DNA of 64,000 bases from Corynebacterium coyleae. Its GTDB lineage: Bacteria > Actinomycetota > Actinomycetes > Mycobacteriales > Mycobacteriaceae. Each line of letters opens with the position of its first letter. The first letter of the stretch is position 1. Shown one piece after another: positions 34,821 to 44,717 of this stretch. Where the stretch lies: contig NZ_CP047198.1 in assembly GCF_030408635.1 (NCBI RefSeq), positions 1,860,001-1,924,000 on the forward strand, given 5' to 3'. The notes beneath the pieces are model-generated. The model had not been told where the DNA came from. It saw only the letters and a list, made by a program, of their open reading frames with translations, and ran no database searches. Made by a program: the position numbers and the translations under genes.

Positions 34821-35942
34821 ATGCAATTTCCCAGCCTTGAAACCCTGCAAGCCCGCGGCACGCGTAAGTGGACGCAGTTCGACGCTGACGTGCTGCCGTT
34901 GTTCATCGCGGAAAGCGACTTCCCCACCGCCCCGGCGGTAAAGGAAGCGATTGCGGATGCGGTGGAGCGCGAGATGTTCGGCTACACCCCGGCGCCGCAC
35001 GCGCACCATTTGGGTGAAGCGGTGGCTGGGTTCTACGAGCACCGCTACGGCTGGCGCCCGGATGCAGCAAAGATCTTCCCGGTCGCGGACGTGGTGCGCG
35101 GCGTGATGCTTGCGATCAAGTACTTCACCGAGGGTGATGTGATTGTGCCGGTGCCGGCGTACTTCCCGTTCCTGGAAGTTGCCCAGGTTGCGGGCCGCAA
35201 GCGTGTGGATGTCTCCAGCGCGGGCGGGCTCGACCTGGATGAGGTGGACGCAGCGTTTGCAGGCGGCGCGGGCAGCATCATCGTGACCAACCCGTTCAAC
35301 CCGGGCGGCTACGTGTTCACGGCCGACGAGTTGGATGCCGTCTGCGAGGTCGCACGCAAGCATGGCGCGCGGGTGATTGTCGACGAAATCCACGCGCCCT
35401 TGGTCTTCGACGGCGCCCACGTGTGCGCCGCGGCGAACAACCCGGACGTGTGCATCACGGTAACGGCGACGTCGAAGGCGTGGAACGTCGCGGGCTTAAA
35501 GTGCGCGCAGATGATCTTCAGCAACGACGAGGACGCCCGTACGTGGAATGCGTTGTCGGGGGTAGCCAAAGACGGTGTGGGCACCCTCGGCATTGTGGCC
35601 GCGGAGGCCTGCTACACGCATGGTCGTGAGTTCCTCGACGAAGAGATAGAGCAGCTGCGGGCCAACCGCGACTGGCTGGTGGAGCACCTCCCCAAGGCCG
35701 TGCCGGGTATTGCAATTGAGGTGCCGCAGGCGACCTATTTGATGTTCCTGGACTTCTCAAAGACCAAGCTTGTGGATGAAAAACCGGCGGCGTGGCTTCG
35801 TCGTCACGCAAAAGTTGCGATGAATGAGGGCGTGGACTTTGGCCCTGGCGGAGAGCACCGTGCGAGGATGAACTTTGCCACCTCCCCGGAGATTCTCCAG
35901 GAGGCTGTCAAACGGATCGGGGACGCCATCAACACCATCTAA
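34821..35942 (+). CDS. aecD: PLP-dependent cystathionine beta-lyase (C-S lyase)
   Basis: 373 residues of the MalY/PatB aminotransferase-fold group. The PLP lysine lies in [24 protein letters not shown] and the DEIHAPLVF stretch are typical. Cleaves cystathionine and related C-S bonds in methionine synthesis. In C. glutamicum aecD is followed by brnQ exactly as here. The downstream gap has its own promoter-like sequence, so brnQ may also be read separately. Confidence 0.92.
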   Translation: MQFPSLETLQARGTRKWTQFDADVLPLFIAESDFPTAPAVKEAIADAVEREMFGYTPAPHAHHLGEAVAGFYEHRYGWRPDAAKIFPVADVVRGVMLAIKYFTEGDVIVPVPAYFPFLEVAQVAGRKRVDVSSAGGLDLDEVDAAFAGGAGSIIVTNPFNPGGYVFTADELDAVCEVARKHGARVIVDEIHAPLVFDGAHVCAAANNPDVCITVTATSKAWNVAGLKCAQMIFSNDEDARTWNALSGVAKDGVGTLGIVAAEACYTHGREFLDEEIEQLRANRDWLVEHLPKAVPGIAIEVPQATYLMFLDFSKTKLVDEKPAAWLRRHAKVAMNEGVDFGPGGEHRARMNFATSPEILQEAVKRIGDAINTI

Positions 35943-35955
35943 CGTCCCACCTATT

Positions 35956-35994
35956 GGAACTTAGTTCCCATCTAGCGGGCGTGTGGTCTATGCT
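35956..35994 (+). promoter_or_regulatory. brnQ promoter with overlapping palindrome
   Basis: TATGCT (35989-35994) is a good -10, with TTCCCA (35966-35971) 17 bases upstream as a weak -35. A perfect palindrome GGAACTTAGTTCC (35956-35968) overlaps that -35 and could be an operator. AGAGAGG before the brnQ ATG supplies a ribosome site. Confidence 0.5.
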
Positions 35995-36029
35995 AAGGCA
36001 ACTGCACACTAGCTAGAGAGGTTCTCCCA

Positions 36030-37460
36030 ATGGGTTCCACAGCGATTTCACGGGCAGACGGCCAGTCAACGAATGGACGCTCCACCAGCGCCATCATCGT
36101 GACTGGGCTCGCCCTGTTCTCAATGTTCTTCGGCGCGGGAAACCTCATCTTCCCGCCAATGCTGGCCGTCCAAGCCGGCGACAACTTCTGGCCGGCACTC
36201 ATCGGCTTCCTTGTCACCGCATCGCTACTGCCGGTGCTCGCCGTGATCGCGATTGCGCTGTCCGGCTCGAACCTGCGCGACCTCGCGCAGCGCGCCGGCA
36301 CCGCATTCGGCGTGGTCTTCCCGGTCCTGGCATACCTTTCCATCGGCGCGTTCTACGCACTGCCGCGTACCGGCGCCGTCTCGTTTGAAACCGCGATCAC
36401 CCCGCTGTTCGGCTTTGACTCGCTGGTTGCCTCGGGCATCTTCAACGTCGTGTTCTTCGGCATCGCCCTGGCGCTGTCTTGGAACCCGACCACCATCATG
36501 GAGAAACTGGGCAAGTTCCTCACCCCGGCGCTGCTCGTACTGCTGATCGTCATGATCTCCGTGTCCGCATTCCGCTGGAGCGCCGAGCCGGCCACCCCGC
36601 AGGAGCCGTACGACAACGGCCCGCTGACCTCCGGCCTGCTCGAGGGCTACCTGACCATGGACTCCATTGCCGCACTGGCGTTTTCCATCGTGGTGATTTC
36701 CACCCTGCGTGGCCGCGGCTTCAAGGAAGGCGCCCCGCTGGTCAGCGGCACCATCTATGCAGGTGTTGGCGCCGGTGCCATGCTTGCGCTGGTGTACGTC
36801 GGTCTTGGCGTCATTGGCCGTGTCATGCCGGGCGCATCCAACTTTGACAACGGCGCAGGCTTGCTCGCTGAGGCCTCCAACCTGACCATGGGTGGTGCTG
36901 GACAGGCAGTGTTCTCCGCCATCGTGCTGCTCGCCTGCCTGACCACTGCTGTCGGCCTGATCACCGCAACCGCCGAGTACTTCTCGGAGCAGTTCCCGGG
37001 TTCCTACCACGTGTGGGCTGTCATCTTCGCTGTCGCTTCCATGATCATGGCAACCCAGGGCCTGGACTTCGTTATGGCGATCGCTGCTCCGGTGATCGGC
37101 TTCCTGTACCCGCCGGCGATTACCCTGATTGCCCTGACGCTCATCGAGCCGGCCTTCCGTGCACGTACCCGCTTCAGCTGGGCGTTCTTCGTCCCGCTGT
37201 GGGTCGCCGTGGTCTGGTCCGCGATCGAGACCTTCATCTCCTTGGACTGGGCAGCCGATGCACTGCGCCCGATTGTGCAGTGGGCCCCGTTGGCCGCTGA
37301 GGGCCTCGGCTGGGTTGTTCCGGTTGTTGTGGCCTTCATCATCGGTTTGATCGTGGACCTGGCCAAGCCGAAGCCTGCGATGATCCCGGGCACCATGGAG
37401 TCCATCGAAGGCGAAGACCTCTCCGCCGAAGGTGACGCTGCACCGGTGCTGCAGTCGTAG
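36030..37460 (+). CDS. brnQ: branched-chain amino acid carrier (LIVCS family)
   Basis: 476 residues with about 12 membrane segments. The N-terminal ALFSMFFGAGNLIFPPMLAVQAG is the LIVCS signature, and the YLSIGAFYALPRTGAVSFE stretch is also typical. Imports Leu, Ile, Val and probably Met with a cation. Follows aecD with its own promoter-like region. Confidence 0.94.
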   Translation: MGSTAISRADGQSTNGRSTSAIIVTGLALFSMFFGAGNLIFPPMLAVQAGDNFWPALIGFLVTASLLPVLAVIAIALSGSNLRDLAQRAGTAFGVVFPVLAYLSIGAFYALPRTGAVSFETAITPLFGFDSLVASGIFNVVFFGIALALSWNPTTIMEKLGKFLTPALLVLLIVMISVSAFRWSAEPATPQEPYDNGPLTSGLLEGYLTMDSIAALAFSIVVISTLRGRGFKEGAPLVSGTIYAGVGAGAMLALVYVGLGVIGRVMPGASNFDNGAGLLAEASNLTMGGAGQAVFSAIVLLACLTTAVGLITATAEYFSEQFPGSYHVWAVIFAVASMIMATQGLDFVMAIAAPVIGFLYPPAITLIALTLIEPAFRARTRFSWAFFVPLWVAVVWSAIETFISLDWAADALRPIVQWAPLAAEGLGWVVPVVVAFIIGLIVDLAKPKPAMIPGTMESIEGEDLSAEGDAAPVLQS

Positions 37461-37504
37461 TCGCACCTGGCTCTCCTGCGAGGCCCCACTGTTCGCAAAA
37501 CGCG

Positions 37505-37510
37505 TACGGT
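37505..37510 (+). promoter_or_regulatory. leaderless -10 of the flavin monooxygenase gene
   Basis: TACGGT, eight bases before the ATG at 37519 and 45 bases after the brnQ stop. Confidence 0.4.
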
Positions 37511-37518
37511 GGGGCCTT

Positions 37519-38505
37519 ATGCGTACGCCACTTTCTCTGATCGATTTTTGCACCCGCTACCCCGACGAGTCCGTCGGCGAGGCGATGAAGCGCTCCGTTA
37601 CTTTCGCGCAAAAGGCGGAAGGGTTGGGCTACGACCGGATTTGGTACGCGGAGCACCACAACATGTCGAGCATTGTGTCGTCCTCACCCGCGGTGCTCAT
37701 TAGCCACATCGGCGCGAAGACCGAGCGCATTCGCCTCGGTTCGGGCGGTGTGATGCTGCCAAACCACTCCCCGTACGTGATTGCGGAGCAGTTCGGCATG
37801 CTCGAGGAGCTCTATCCCGGCCGCATCGACCTTGGCTTGGGCCGCGCGCCCGGTACTGATCAGCAGACGCTGGGCCGTGCTTTGCGACGAGACCCTGCCG
37901 CCGCCGAACGCTTCCCCGAAGACGTTCTCGAGCTGCAGGCGTGGCTGTCCAACGAGTCCCCACTGCCAGGCGTGACCGCGATGCCCGGGTTTAACACGAA
38001 CGTACCGCTGATCATTCTGGGTTCGTCCATGTTCGGCGCATCCCTGGCCGCGAAGCTGGGCCTGCCGTACGCGTTCGCCTCTCACTTCGCGCCGCAGCAC
38101 TTGGAGCAGGCCACCACCTATTACAAGGAGAACTACCAGCCTTCGGAGCGCCACCCCGAGCCGTACTGCATCGCCGCGGTCAACGTCACAGCTGCCGATT
38201 CCGAGCAGGAAGCCGAGGAACAAACCCGTATCGTGCACCGCAACCGCGTGCGCGCGTTCATGGGGCGGCGCGGAACGATGCTTTCGGACGACCAACTTGA
38301 CGCCGTGGTCAATTCCCACCAGGGCCGCCAGATCACGGACATGCTGCGCTACACGGCGAAGGGCACCGGCGAGCAGGTTGCGGAATACCTCGAGGCGTTC
38401 CAAAAACTGGCCAATGCGGACGAGTTGATGATTTCGCTGCAGTCCGGCAGCCACGACGCAACCCTGCGGAATATGGAAATTCTTGCCGGTTCCTGGGGAA
38501 AGTAA
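37519..38505 (+). CDS. luciferase-like flavin monooxygenase (LLM class)
   Basis: 328 residues, TIM-barrel bacterial luciferase type. YAEHHNMSSIVSSSPAVL and RIRLGSGGVMLPNHSPY, IDLGLGRAPGTD are group-typical. The start at 37519 gives MRTPLSLIDFCTR; the frame opens at 37432 inside the brnQ end. Substrate unknown. Same position after brnQ as in C. glutamicum. Confidence 0.88.
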   Translation: MRTPLSLIDFCTRYPDESVGEAMKRSVTFAQKAEGLGYDRIWYAEHHNMSSIVSSSPAVLISHIGAKTERIRLGSGGVMLPNHSPYVIAEQFGMLEELYPGRIDLGLGRAPGTDQQTLGRALRRDPAAAERFPEDVLELQAWLSNESPLPGVTAMPGFNTNVPLIILGSSMFGASLAAKLGLPYAFASHFAPQHLEQATTYYKENYQPSERHPEPYCIAAVNVTAADSEQEAEEQTRIVHRNRVRAFMGRRGTMLSDDQLDAVVNSHQGRQITDMLRYTAKGTGEQVAEYLEAFQKLANADELMISLQSGSHDATLRNMEILAGSWGK

Positions 38506-38527
38506 AATTCTGGTGAACAGTGGTCTA

Positions 38528-38547
38528 GGATTTGGCTATACAAATCC
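38528..38547 (+). promoter_or_regulatory. inverted repeat, probable GntR operator over the -10
   Basis: GGATTTG-GCTATA-CAAATCC has seven-base perfect arms. The central TATACA could be the -10 of the regulator gene that starts 28 bases further on. Position and symmetry fit autoregulation by the GntR protein. Confidence 0.55.
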
Positions 38548-38574
38548 GCTTCGACCACGAAAGAACTGACCCTC

Positions 38575-39354
38575 ATGGCTCAATTGCCCACCGGTCCACT
38601 CCGTCGCCCACAGCAGCACGAGGAGATCGCTGACTACCTTCGCGACGAGATTTTCGCAGGCCACATCCCTGCAGGCGAATCGTTGCCAAGCGAGGTCGAG
38701 TTGTGTGAGCAGTTCAACACCTCCCGCGGACCGGTACGCCAGGCGGTAGCGACGCTTCGCGCGGAGGGCCTGCTCTCCTCGGGCCGCGGGCGTCGCTCCC
38801 TGGTGCTGTCCAATACCCGCACCGAGACGTTCGAGGAGATCCTGTCCACCACCTCGTGGCTGTACCGGATGGGCAAGAACCCGGGCGAGGTGGTCAACCG
38901 CCGCGGCATCATCCAGGCCGACGAGACCGTCGCCGAGAAGATGCGCATCACTCCTGGCACAGACGTCTACGTGCTCGACCGGGTGCGCAGCGCCGACGAC
39001 GAGCCGCTCGTGGCCGAAGTGATGTACTTCGACGCGTCGCTGACTGATGTGATTGAGACGGTGGATACCTCCGAGGATTCCATCCACCGCGAACTCATTC
39101 GCGCGGGCGCGGACTTTAACAACCTGTCGCGTTCCTTCACGGTGGAGCGCGCCGATGCACAGCTGGCAACGCAACTCGGCATCGAGGAAAACGACCCGGT
39201 AGTTGCGGTGGCGCTGAAGGCGCTGACACACAACGGTGACGTGCTCGAATACGCCGTGCACATCTTCCGCGCGGACAAGGTGTCCTTCGGATTGAACAAT
39301 GTTCGGGGGCACTCGTCCCCCCTGTGGTTCCAGGTGGAATCCGACATCCACTAA
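38575..39354 (+). CDS. GntR/HutC-family regulator with UTRA ligand domain
   Basis: 259 residues. Winged helix at about 15-80 (LPSEVELCEQFNTSRGPVRQA) followed by a UTRA effector domain to the end. It is immediately followed by a transporter-ribokinase set whose first gene starts 10 bases later, so it probably controls that set and itself through the inverted repeat at 38528-38547. The ligand is unknown. Confidence 0.9.
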   Translation: MAQLPTGPLRRPQQHEEIADYLRDEIFAGHIPAGESLPSEVELCEQFNTSRGPVRQAVATLRAEGLLSSGRGRRSLVLSNTRTETFEEILSTTSWLYRMGKNPGEVVNRRGIIQADETVAEKMRITPGTDVYVLDRVRSADDEPLVAEVMYFDASLTDVIETVDTSEDSIHRELIRAGADFNNLSRSFTVERADAQLATQLGIEENDPVVAVALKALTHNGDVLEYAVHIFRADKVSFGLNNVRGHSSPLWFQVESDIH

Positions 39355-39357
39355 TCT
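39352..39357 (+). promoter_or_regulatory. leaderless -10 of the transporter operon
   Basis: TAATCT overlaps the GntR stop codon and lies six bases before the ATG at 39364. Confidence 0.5.
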
Positions 39358-39363
39358 CACAGC

Positions 39364-40785
39364 ATGCTTTCAAGGACGCTGGTCGCAGCCACCGTCTCCC
39401 TTTCACTTGCGTTGGCTGCTTGCACCAATTCCGAGGCCCGCGATGAGGTGGTGGTTGCGGCTTCCGCAGCACCTGCTGGCTTGGACTTCACCACCGTTGG
39501 CGGCGCTGCTGCACCCCAGGCTCTCGTGGGCAATGTGTACGAGACGCTGGTGCGTATCGACGACAACGGCCAGCCCATCCCCCACCTCGCCTCCTCGTGG
39601 GACCGCGACGGCGACACATTCATCTTCCACCTACGCGACGACGTGACGTTCTCCAACGGCAAAGCGTTTACCGCCGAGGACGCCGCGTTCTCAATCGATT
39701 ACGTGCAAAACGAGTGGACGAATGGGTTGAAGGCCCAGATGGCTCCGGTCGTCGATACGCACGTGCTCGACGAGCACACCTTGGCCGTCACCATCGAGGG
39801 TGACGCGGACGCGTGGCTGTGGTCCATGGCAACGCTGACCGGCGCGATGATGACCCCGGCGAGCATCGAGCGCCTGGCCACCGACCCGCTGGGAACCGGC
39901 CCATACACAGTGCAGCGCTTCGACATCGGCGAGAAGATCGTCTTCGAGGCACGCGAGGACTACTGGGACGGCTCCGTCGAGCGCAACGCCGTGATGCGTT
40001 ACTTCGACGACCCGGTCTCCGCCGTCAACGCGCTGCGCGTGGGTGACGCGGACGTGGTGTGGGCGATGCAAGCCCCGCAATTGATCGAGACGCTGCCCGA
40101 GGACATCCGGGTGGAAGTGGGCACCACCAACGGCGAAGTGCTACTGAGCATGAACAACCAACGCGCCCCCTTCGACGACCCCGACATCCGCCGCGCGGTG
40201 GCGTACGCAATCGACCGCGACGCGATCAACGAGGTGGTCTACAACGGGCTGGCCACCGACACCGGCGGCGCACCCGTCCCGCCGACCGACCCGTGGTTCA
40301 CCGGGCACAACTACTACCCCTTCGACCCCGACAAGGCCCGCAAACTGCTCGCCGGGCGCACCCCGGAGGTCACCATCACGGTGCCCAACCTGCCGTACGC
40401 ACAGACCGCATCGGAGCTGCTCTTCTCGCAACTTCGCGACGTCGGCTTCAACATCAAACTGGAAACCGTCGAGTTCCCCGCCGTGTGGCTCAGCCAAGTG
40501 CACAAGGGCCACGACTACCAGGCGTCACTCATCGCCCACGTGGAGCCGCGCGACGCCGCCCAACTGTTCGGCAACCCGGACTACTACCTGGGCTACGACT
40601 CGCCCGAGGCCCAGCAGCACTTCGCGGACGGCGACATCAAAGCCGCCATCGACCAAGTCATGGCCGACGCGGCGTCGCTGACCCTGGTCAACGCGCCCAA
40701 TATCGTGCTCTACGCCCCAGGCGTGAGTGGACTCAACCCCAACGTGGTCACTGACTCGCTACGGCTGAACGAGGTGAAGAAATGA
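39364..40785 (+). CDS. ABC importer substrate-binding lipoprotein, oligopeptide/nickel type
   Basis: 473 residues. Signal peptide with lipobox LALAAC (Cys20). SBP family 5 features: VYETLVRIDDNGQPIPHLA, WDRDGDTFIFHLRDDVTFSNG and the GTGPYTV stretch. Family members bind peptides, nickel, glutathione or opines. It heads a four-gene importer with overlapping frames; the neighbouring ribokinase hints at a sugar- or nucleoside-containing ligand, but this is only context. Confidence 0.9.
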   Translation: MLSRTLVAATVSLSLALAACTNSEARDEVVVAASAAPAGLDFTTVGGAAAPQALVGNVYETLVRIDDNGQPIPHLASSWDRDGDTFIFHLRDDVTFSNGKAFTAEDAAFSIDYVQNEWTNGLKAQMAPVVDTHVLDEHTLAVTIEGDADAWLWSMATLTGAMMTPASIERLATDPLGTGPYTVQRFDIGEKIVFEAREDYWDGSVERNAVMRYFDDPVSAVNALRVGDADVVWAMQAPQLIETLPEDIRVEVGTTNGEVLLSMNNQRAPFDDPDIRRAVAYAIDRDAINEVVYNGLATDTGGAPVPPTDPWFTGHNYYPFDPDKARKLLAGRTPEVTITVPNLPYAQTASELLFSQLRDVGFNIKLETVEFPAVWLSQVHKGHDYQASLIAHVEPRDAAQLFGNPDYYLGYDSPEAQQHFADGDIKAAIDQVMADAASLTLVNAPNIVLYAPGVSGLNPNVVTDSLRLNEVKK

Positions 40786-41705
40786 TCCGCACCATCAGCA
40801 AACATCTGCTGCGCTTTGTGCTGCTGCTCGTCGCCGCCAGCCTGATCATCTTTACGCTGCTGCGCGCAGTGCCGGGCGACCCGGCGCGCATCGCGCTCGG
40901 CGTGGCGGCAACCGAGGCAGACATCGCAGAGCTCAACACCCGCCTCGGGCTCGACCGCCCGTTGCCAGCGCAGTACTTCGACTGGATTTCAGGGCTGATC
41001 ACCGGCGACTTTGGTGTTTCGTTGTCTTCGGGCAAGGAGATCACCGAATCCGTCATTGAACGCGCCGGGGTATCGCTGACGCTTACGGTGCTTGCGATGA
41101 CGGTGTCGCTGCTCGTCGCGGTACCCGCCGGTGTGTACATCGCGGGCCGGCGCCGCTCCGCGGGCTCGGCGGTGGTCAGTGGCCTGTCGCAGGTGGGCAT
41201 CATCGTCCCGTCGTTTTTGGTCGGTATCGCGCTGGTGGCGTTGTTCTCCGTACGCTTAGGCTGGCTGCCCGCCAACGGGTGGGGCACGCCTGCGCACGTG
41301 GTGCTGCCGGTGGCGGCGCTTTCACTTGTGCAGGCGTCGATTCTGACCCGCTACATTGCGGCGTCGGTGCGCGAGGAGCTGGGGAAGGATTATGTGCGTA
41401 CGGGACGGGCGCAGGGGTCGTCGATACGCGCAGTGCTCTACTCCTCTGCCCTGCGCAACGCGGCACTGCCGGTGATAACGGTCGTCGGTGTGCAGCTGGC
41501 GTCGCTGGTCGTTGGCGCGGTGGTCATCGAGCGCGTGTTCACGATCCCGGGGTTGGGCACAATGCTTCTCGACGCCGTAGGCAACCGCGACCTCACCACC
41601 GTTCAAACTGTGATGATGCTGGTCGTGGCCTTCACGCTGGTGGTCAACCTCATTGTGGATCTGACGTACACGGTGGTCGACCCGCGGGTTCGGAGGCAAG
41701 CATGA
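40782..41705 (+). CDS. ABC importer permease, DppB type
   Basis: 307 residues, six membrane segments. RAVPGDPAR near the start and the EAA-like loop YVRTGRAQGSS are DppB hallmarks. Start overlaps the binding protein stop by four bases (ATGA). A TACGC-type dispersed motif at 41417-41429 lies in the EAA loop. Confidence 0.92.
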   Translation: MIRTISKHLLRFVLLLVAASLIIFTLLRAVPGDPARIALGVAATEADIAELNTRLGLDRPLPAQYFDWISGLITGDFGVSLSSGKEITESVIERAGVSLTLTVLAMTVSLLVAVPAGVYIAGRRRSAGSAVVSGLSQVGIIVPSFLVGIALVALFSVRLGWLPANGWGTPAHVVLPVAALSLVQASILTRYIAASVREELGKDYVRTGRAQGSSIRAVLYSSALRNAALPVITVVGVQLASLVVGAVVIERVFTIPGLGTMLLDAVGNRDLTTVQTVMMLVVAFTLVVNLIVDLTYTVVDPRVRRQA

Positions 41706-42481
41706 CAACACAACGCAAAATCGGCGGGCTGATCGTCCTGGCCGTCGCGGCAGTTGCGCTGCTGTCGCTGGTGTGGACGCCGTTCGACCCGCTACAGGCC
41801 GACGTTCAGAACCGACTCCAGGGCACTTCGGCAGCGCACTGGATGGGCACCGACCAGTTCGGCCGCGACATCACCTCGCGCGTCATGGACGGTGCGCGCC
41901 TGACCCTAACGGTGGCTATCGGCGCAGTTGGGCTTTCCGCGTTGGTCGGCGTGCCGCTGGGCATCTGGGCCGGCATGCGCCGCGGTGCGGCCCGATTCGT
42001 CATGGCCGGCGCCGACCTTCTGCTCGCCTTCCCCGCGCTGCTGCTGGCCATCGTGTTCACCGCCGTGTTCGGTGCGTCGATCTGGATCGTCGTGCTAGCC
42101 ATCGGCATCGCCGGCATCCCGGGATTCGTCCGCGTCGCCCGCGCCGGCACGCTGCAGGTGATGCAAAACGACTACATCCTGGCCGCGCGCATTGCCAAGG
42201 TGTCCGGGCCTGCAATCGCGTGGCGCCACGTCCTGCCGAATATCTGGCCGATCGTGCTCACACAGGTCTCCGTCGCCGTGGCCCTTGCCATTCTCGCCGA
42301 GGCTGGCCTGTCCTTCCTCGGCCTCGGCTCCCCCGCCCCGTACGCGTCGTGGGGCCGCATGCTGCAGGCCTCGCAGCCGTTCTTGGCCACCTCCCCGCAC
42401 CTCGCACTGTGGCCGGGCCTGGCCATCGCGGTGACCGTGCTGGGATTTAACCTGCTCGGAGGCACCGATGATCGACGTTAA
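41702..42481 (+). CDS. ABC importer permease, DppC type
   Basis: 259 residues. [16 protein letters not shown] and the EAA loop [12 protein letters not shown] are typical of DppC. The C-terminus stops at [11 protein letters not shown], short of the usual D-x-LRD-x-LDPR ending, because the ATPase gene starts 14 bases before the stop. The open frame extends upstream to 41279, but the start at 41702 (ATGA overlap) is clear. Confidence 0.91.
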   Translation: MTTQRKIGGLIVLAVAAVALLSLVWTPFDPLQADVQNRLQGTSAAHWMGTDQFGRDITSRVMDGARLTLTVAIGAVGLSALVGVPLGIWAGMRRGAARFVMAGADLLLAFPALLLAIVFTAVFGASIWIVVLAIGIAGIPGFVRVARAGTLQVMQNDYILAARIAKVSGPAIAWRHVLPNIWPIVLTQVSVAVALAILAEAGLSFLGLGSPAPYASWGRMLQASQPFLATSPHLALWPGLAIAVTVLGFNLLGGTDDRR

Positions 42482-43799
42482 GCACCTCAGCATCGACGGC
42501 ATTCTCCACGACATCACCTTCCACATCGCCCCCGGCGAGCGCGTGGGCATCATCGGTGAATCCGGCTCCGGCAAGTCCATCACCGCCTTAAGCATCATGG
42601 GGTTGAGTGATCTGCCCGCGACCGGATCCATCACCGTCAACGGCACCGAGATGGTGGGCACCCGCGACCGCGTGCGCCGCCGCGTGCGCGGCAAAAACGT
42701 CGCCATGGTGTTCCAAGAACCCATGACCGCGCTCGATCCGCTGAAGAAGATCGGCCGGATCGTTGCCCGCGACCTGCTCCGAGACGTCGGCGTGGACCGC
42801 CCCGACGCCTACCCGCACGAACTCTCCGGCGGCCAGCGCCAGCGTGTGCTCATCGCGCTCGCGCTATCCCAGAACCCGGACGTGCTCATTTGCGACGAGC
42901 CCACCACCGCCCTCGACGCCATCGTCCAGTCCGACATCCTCGACCTGCTCGACCGGCTTGTCCGCGAGCGCGGCATGGGCCTTTTGTTCATCTCCCACGA
43001 CCTTGCCGTGGTACGCCGCATGACCGACCGCGTACTGGTGTTCAAGGACGGCCGCATCGTCGCACCCGACTCCGACTACGCCAAGGCTCTCGCCGCCGCA
43101 GCCGAGCCCGGCGCGCCCGCTGCCCCTGTCGCCCTCGGCGAGCCGGTCGTCGAACTGGATGGTGTCTCGCTGCAGCGCGGCGCCACCATGGCGGTGGACA
43201 ACGTCACCCTCACCGTGCGCGAAGGCGAGCGTCTGGCCATCGTGGGCGGGTCTGGCTCGGGCAAGACCTCGCTGCTCCACCTGATTGCGGGGCTGCGCGA
43301 GGCCACATCCGGCACCGTGACAGTCGCAGGGGATGTGCAGATGGTGTTCCAGGACCCCTACTCCTCCCTTGACCCACGTATGGAGGTTGGGGCGTCGATT
43401 CGTGAGGTAGGCGTCGATAAGCAACGCTCCGACGAAATGCTCGAGCGCGTCGGCCTTGCCGGCGCCGGCCACCGCAAGCCCGCACAATTTTCCGGCGGGC
43501 AGCGCCAACGCATCTCTATTGCGCGCGCCGCAGCCCCTCGCCCGAGCATTTTGCTTGCCGACGAACCCGTGTCCGCCCTCGACGCCACCATCCAAAACCA
43601 GGTGCTTGACCTGCTTCGCGACACCGTCGGCAACCACACCCTCATCTTCGTCACCCACGACTTAAACGTCGCGCGTGAACTGTGCCCCACCGTTGCCGTC
43701 ATGCAGTCCGGGCGCATCGTCGAACAGGGTGCGACCGAGGAGATCTGGGCCAACCCACAGCACCACTACACCCGGGAGCTGCTCGCCGCCGTACTATAG
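42468..43799 (+). CDS. fused double ATPase of the importer (DppD-DppF type)
   Basis: 443 residues with two complete ATPase domains. First: Walker A GESGSGKS, signature LSGGQRQR, Walker [12 protein letters not shown]. Second: Walker A GGSGSGKT, signature FSGGQRQR, Walker [12 protein letters not shown]. One chain thus powers both permeases. It overlaps the dppC-type gene by 14 bases. A dispersed-motif copy (43413) encodes GVDKQRS in the second domain. Confidence 0.92.
   Translation: MIDVKHLSIDGILHDITFHIAPGERVGIIGESGSGKSITALSIMGLSDLPATGSITVNGTEMVGTRDRVRRRVRGKNVAMVFQEPMTALDPLKKIGRIVARDLLRDVGVDRPDAYPHELSGGQRQRVLIALALSQNPDVLICDEPTTALDAIVQSDILDLLDRLVRERGMGLLFISHDLAVVRRMTDRVLVFKDGRIVAPDSDYAKALAAAAEPGAPAAPVALGEPVVELDGVSLQRGATMAVDNVTLTVREGERLAIVGGSGSGKTSLLHLIAGLREATSGTVTVAGDVQMVFQDPYSSLDPRMEVGASIREVGVDKQRSDEMLERVGLAGAGHRKPAQFSGGQRQRISIARAAAPRPSILLADEPVSALDATIQNQVLDLLRDTVGNHTLIFVTHDLNVARELCPTVAVMQSGRIVEQGATEEIWANPQHHYTRELLAAVL
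43792..43797 (+). promoter_or_regulatory. leaderless -10 of rbsK
   Basis: TACTAT overlaps the ATPase stop and is eight bases before the ATG at 43806. Confidence 0.45.
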
Positions 43800-43805
43800 G
43801 CACCC

Positions 43806-44711
43806 ATGAGTGCCGCAAAAATCTGCGTGGTCGGATCCATCAACGCCGACCTCACCGTCAATGTTGACCGACACCCCACCCCAGGCGAAACGCTACTCGG
43901 CTCCGGCGGAGGCATCACCGCCGGCGGCAAGGGCGCGAACCAAGCCTGCGCCGCCGCACGCCTCGGCGCCCCCGTCGCACTGGTCGGCGCGGTAGGCACC
44001 GACTCGAACGCCATCCCGGCAACTGCACTGCTGCGCGAGGCGGGCGTCGACCTCACCCACGTCGAAGAAGTCACTGAGGTCACCGGTCTTGCCGTGATCA
44101 CCGTCGCAGCCAACGGCGAAAACACCGTCCAGGTCGTCCCCGGCGCCAACGCACTGGTCGACGCCGACTTCGTCTCCCGCCACGCCGAACCCGTCGAAGC
44201 CGCCGAAGTTGTCCTGCTGCAGGGCGAAATCCCGGCCGACGGCTTCGCCCGCGCCGTCGAACTGGCAAAGGGTCGCGTGGTGATCAACCTCGCCCCCGTC
44301 GTCGACGTACCACGCGAGGCCCTGCTCGCCGCCGATCCCCTGATGGCCAACGAACACGAAGCGGGCCTGATCCTCGATCAGCTTGGCTACGACTCCACCG
44401 GCACCCCCGAGGACCTCGCACGCCGCCTGAAGGACGCGGGCTTCGCCTCCGTCGTGCTCACCCTCGGCGCGGCAGGTGCGCTCGTGGTTGAAGGCGACGC
44501 GCTGACCCACATCCCCTCCCCACAAGTCGAGGCCGTAGACACCGTCGGCGCCGGCGACTCCTTCGCAGGTGCGTTCTGTGCCCGCATCATCGAGGGCGAC
44601 ACGCTCGTCGAGGCCTCCACCTATGCGTGCCGCGTCGGCGCGTTCTCCGTCACCCGCCCCGGGGCACAACCGTCCTACCCGACCGCCGCCGACACCCTGC
44701 CTGGAGCGTAA
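43806..44711 (+). CDS. rbsK: ribokinase
   Basis: 301 residues, PfkB fold. VVGSINADLTVNVDRHPTPGET, GGKGANQACAAARLGA and the catalytic DTVGAGDSFAGAF motif point to ribokinase. Phosphorylates ribose (or deoxyribose) to the 5-phosphate. It follows the importer by six bases, probably in the same transcription group. Confidence 0.92.
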   Translation: MSAAKICVVGSINADLTVNVDRHPTPGETLLGSGGGITAGGKGANQACAAARLGAPVALVGAVGTDSNAIPATALLREAGVDLTHVEEVTEVTGLAVITVAANGENTVQVVPGANALVDADFVSRHAEPVEAAEVVLLQGEIPADGFARAVELAKGRVVINLAPVVDVPREALLAADPLMANEHEAGLILDQLGYDSTGTPEDLARRLKDAGFASVVLTLGAAGALVVEGDALTHIPSPQVEAVDTVGAGDSFAGAFCARIIEGDTLVEASTYACRVGAFSVTRPGAQPSYPTAADTLPGA

Positions 44712-44717
44712 ACCCAA

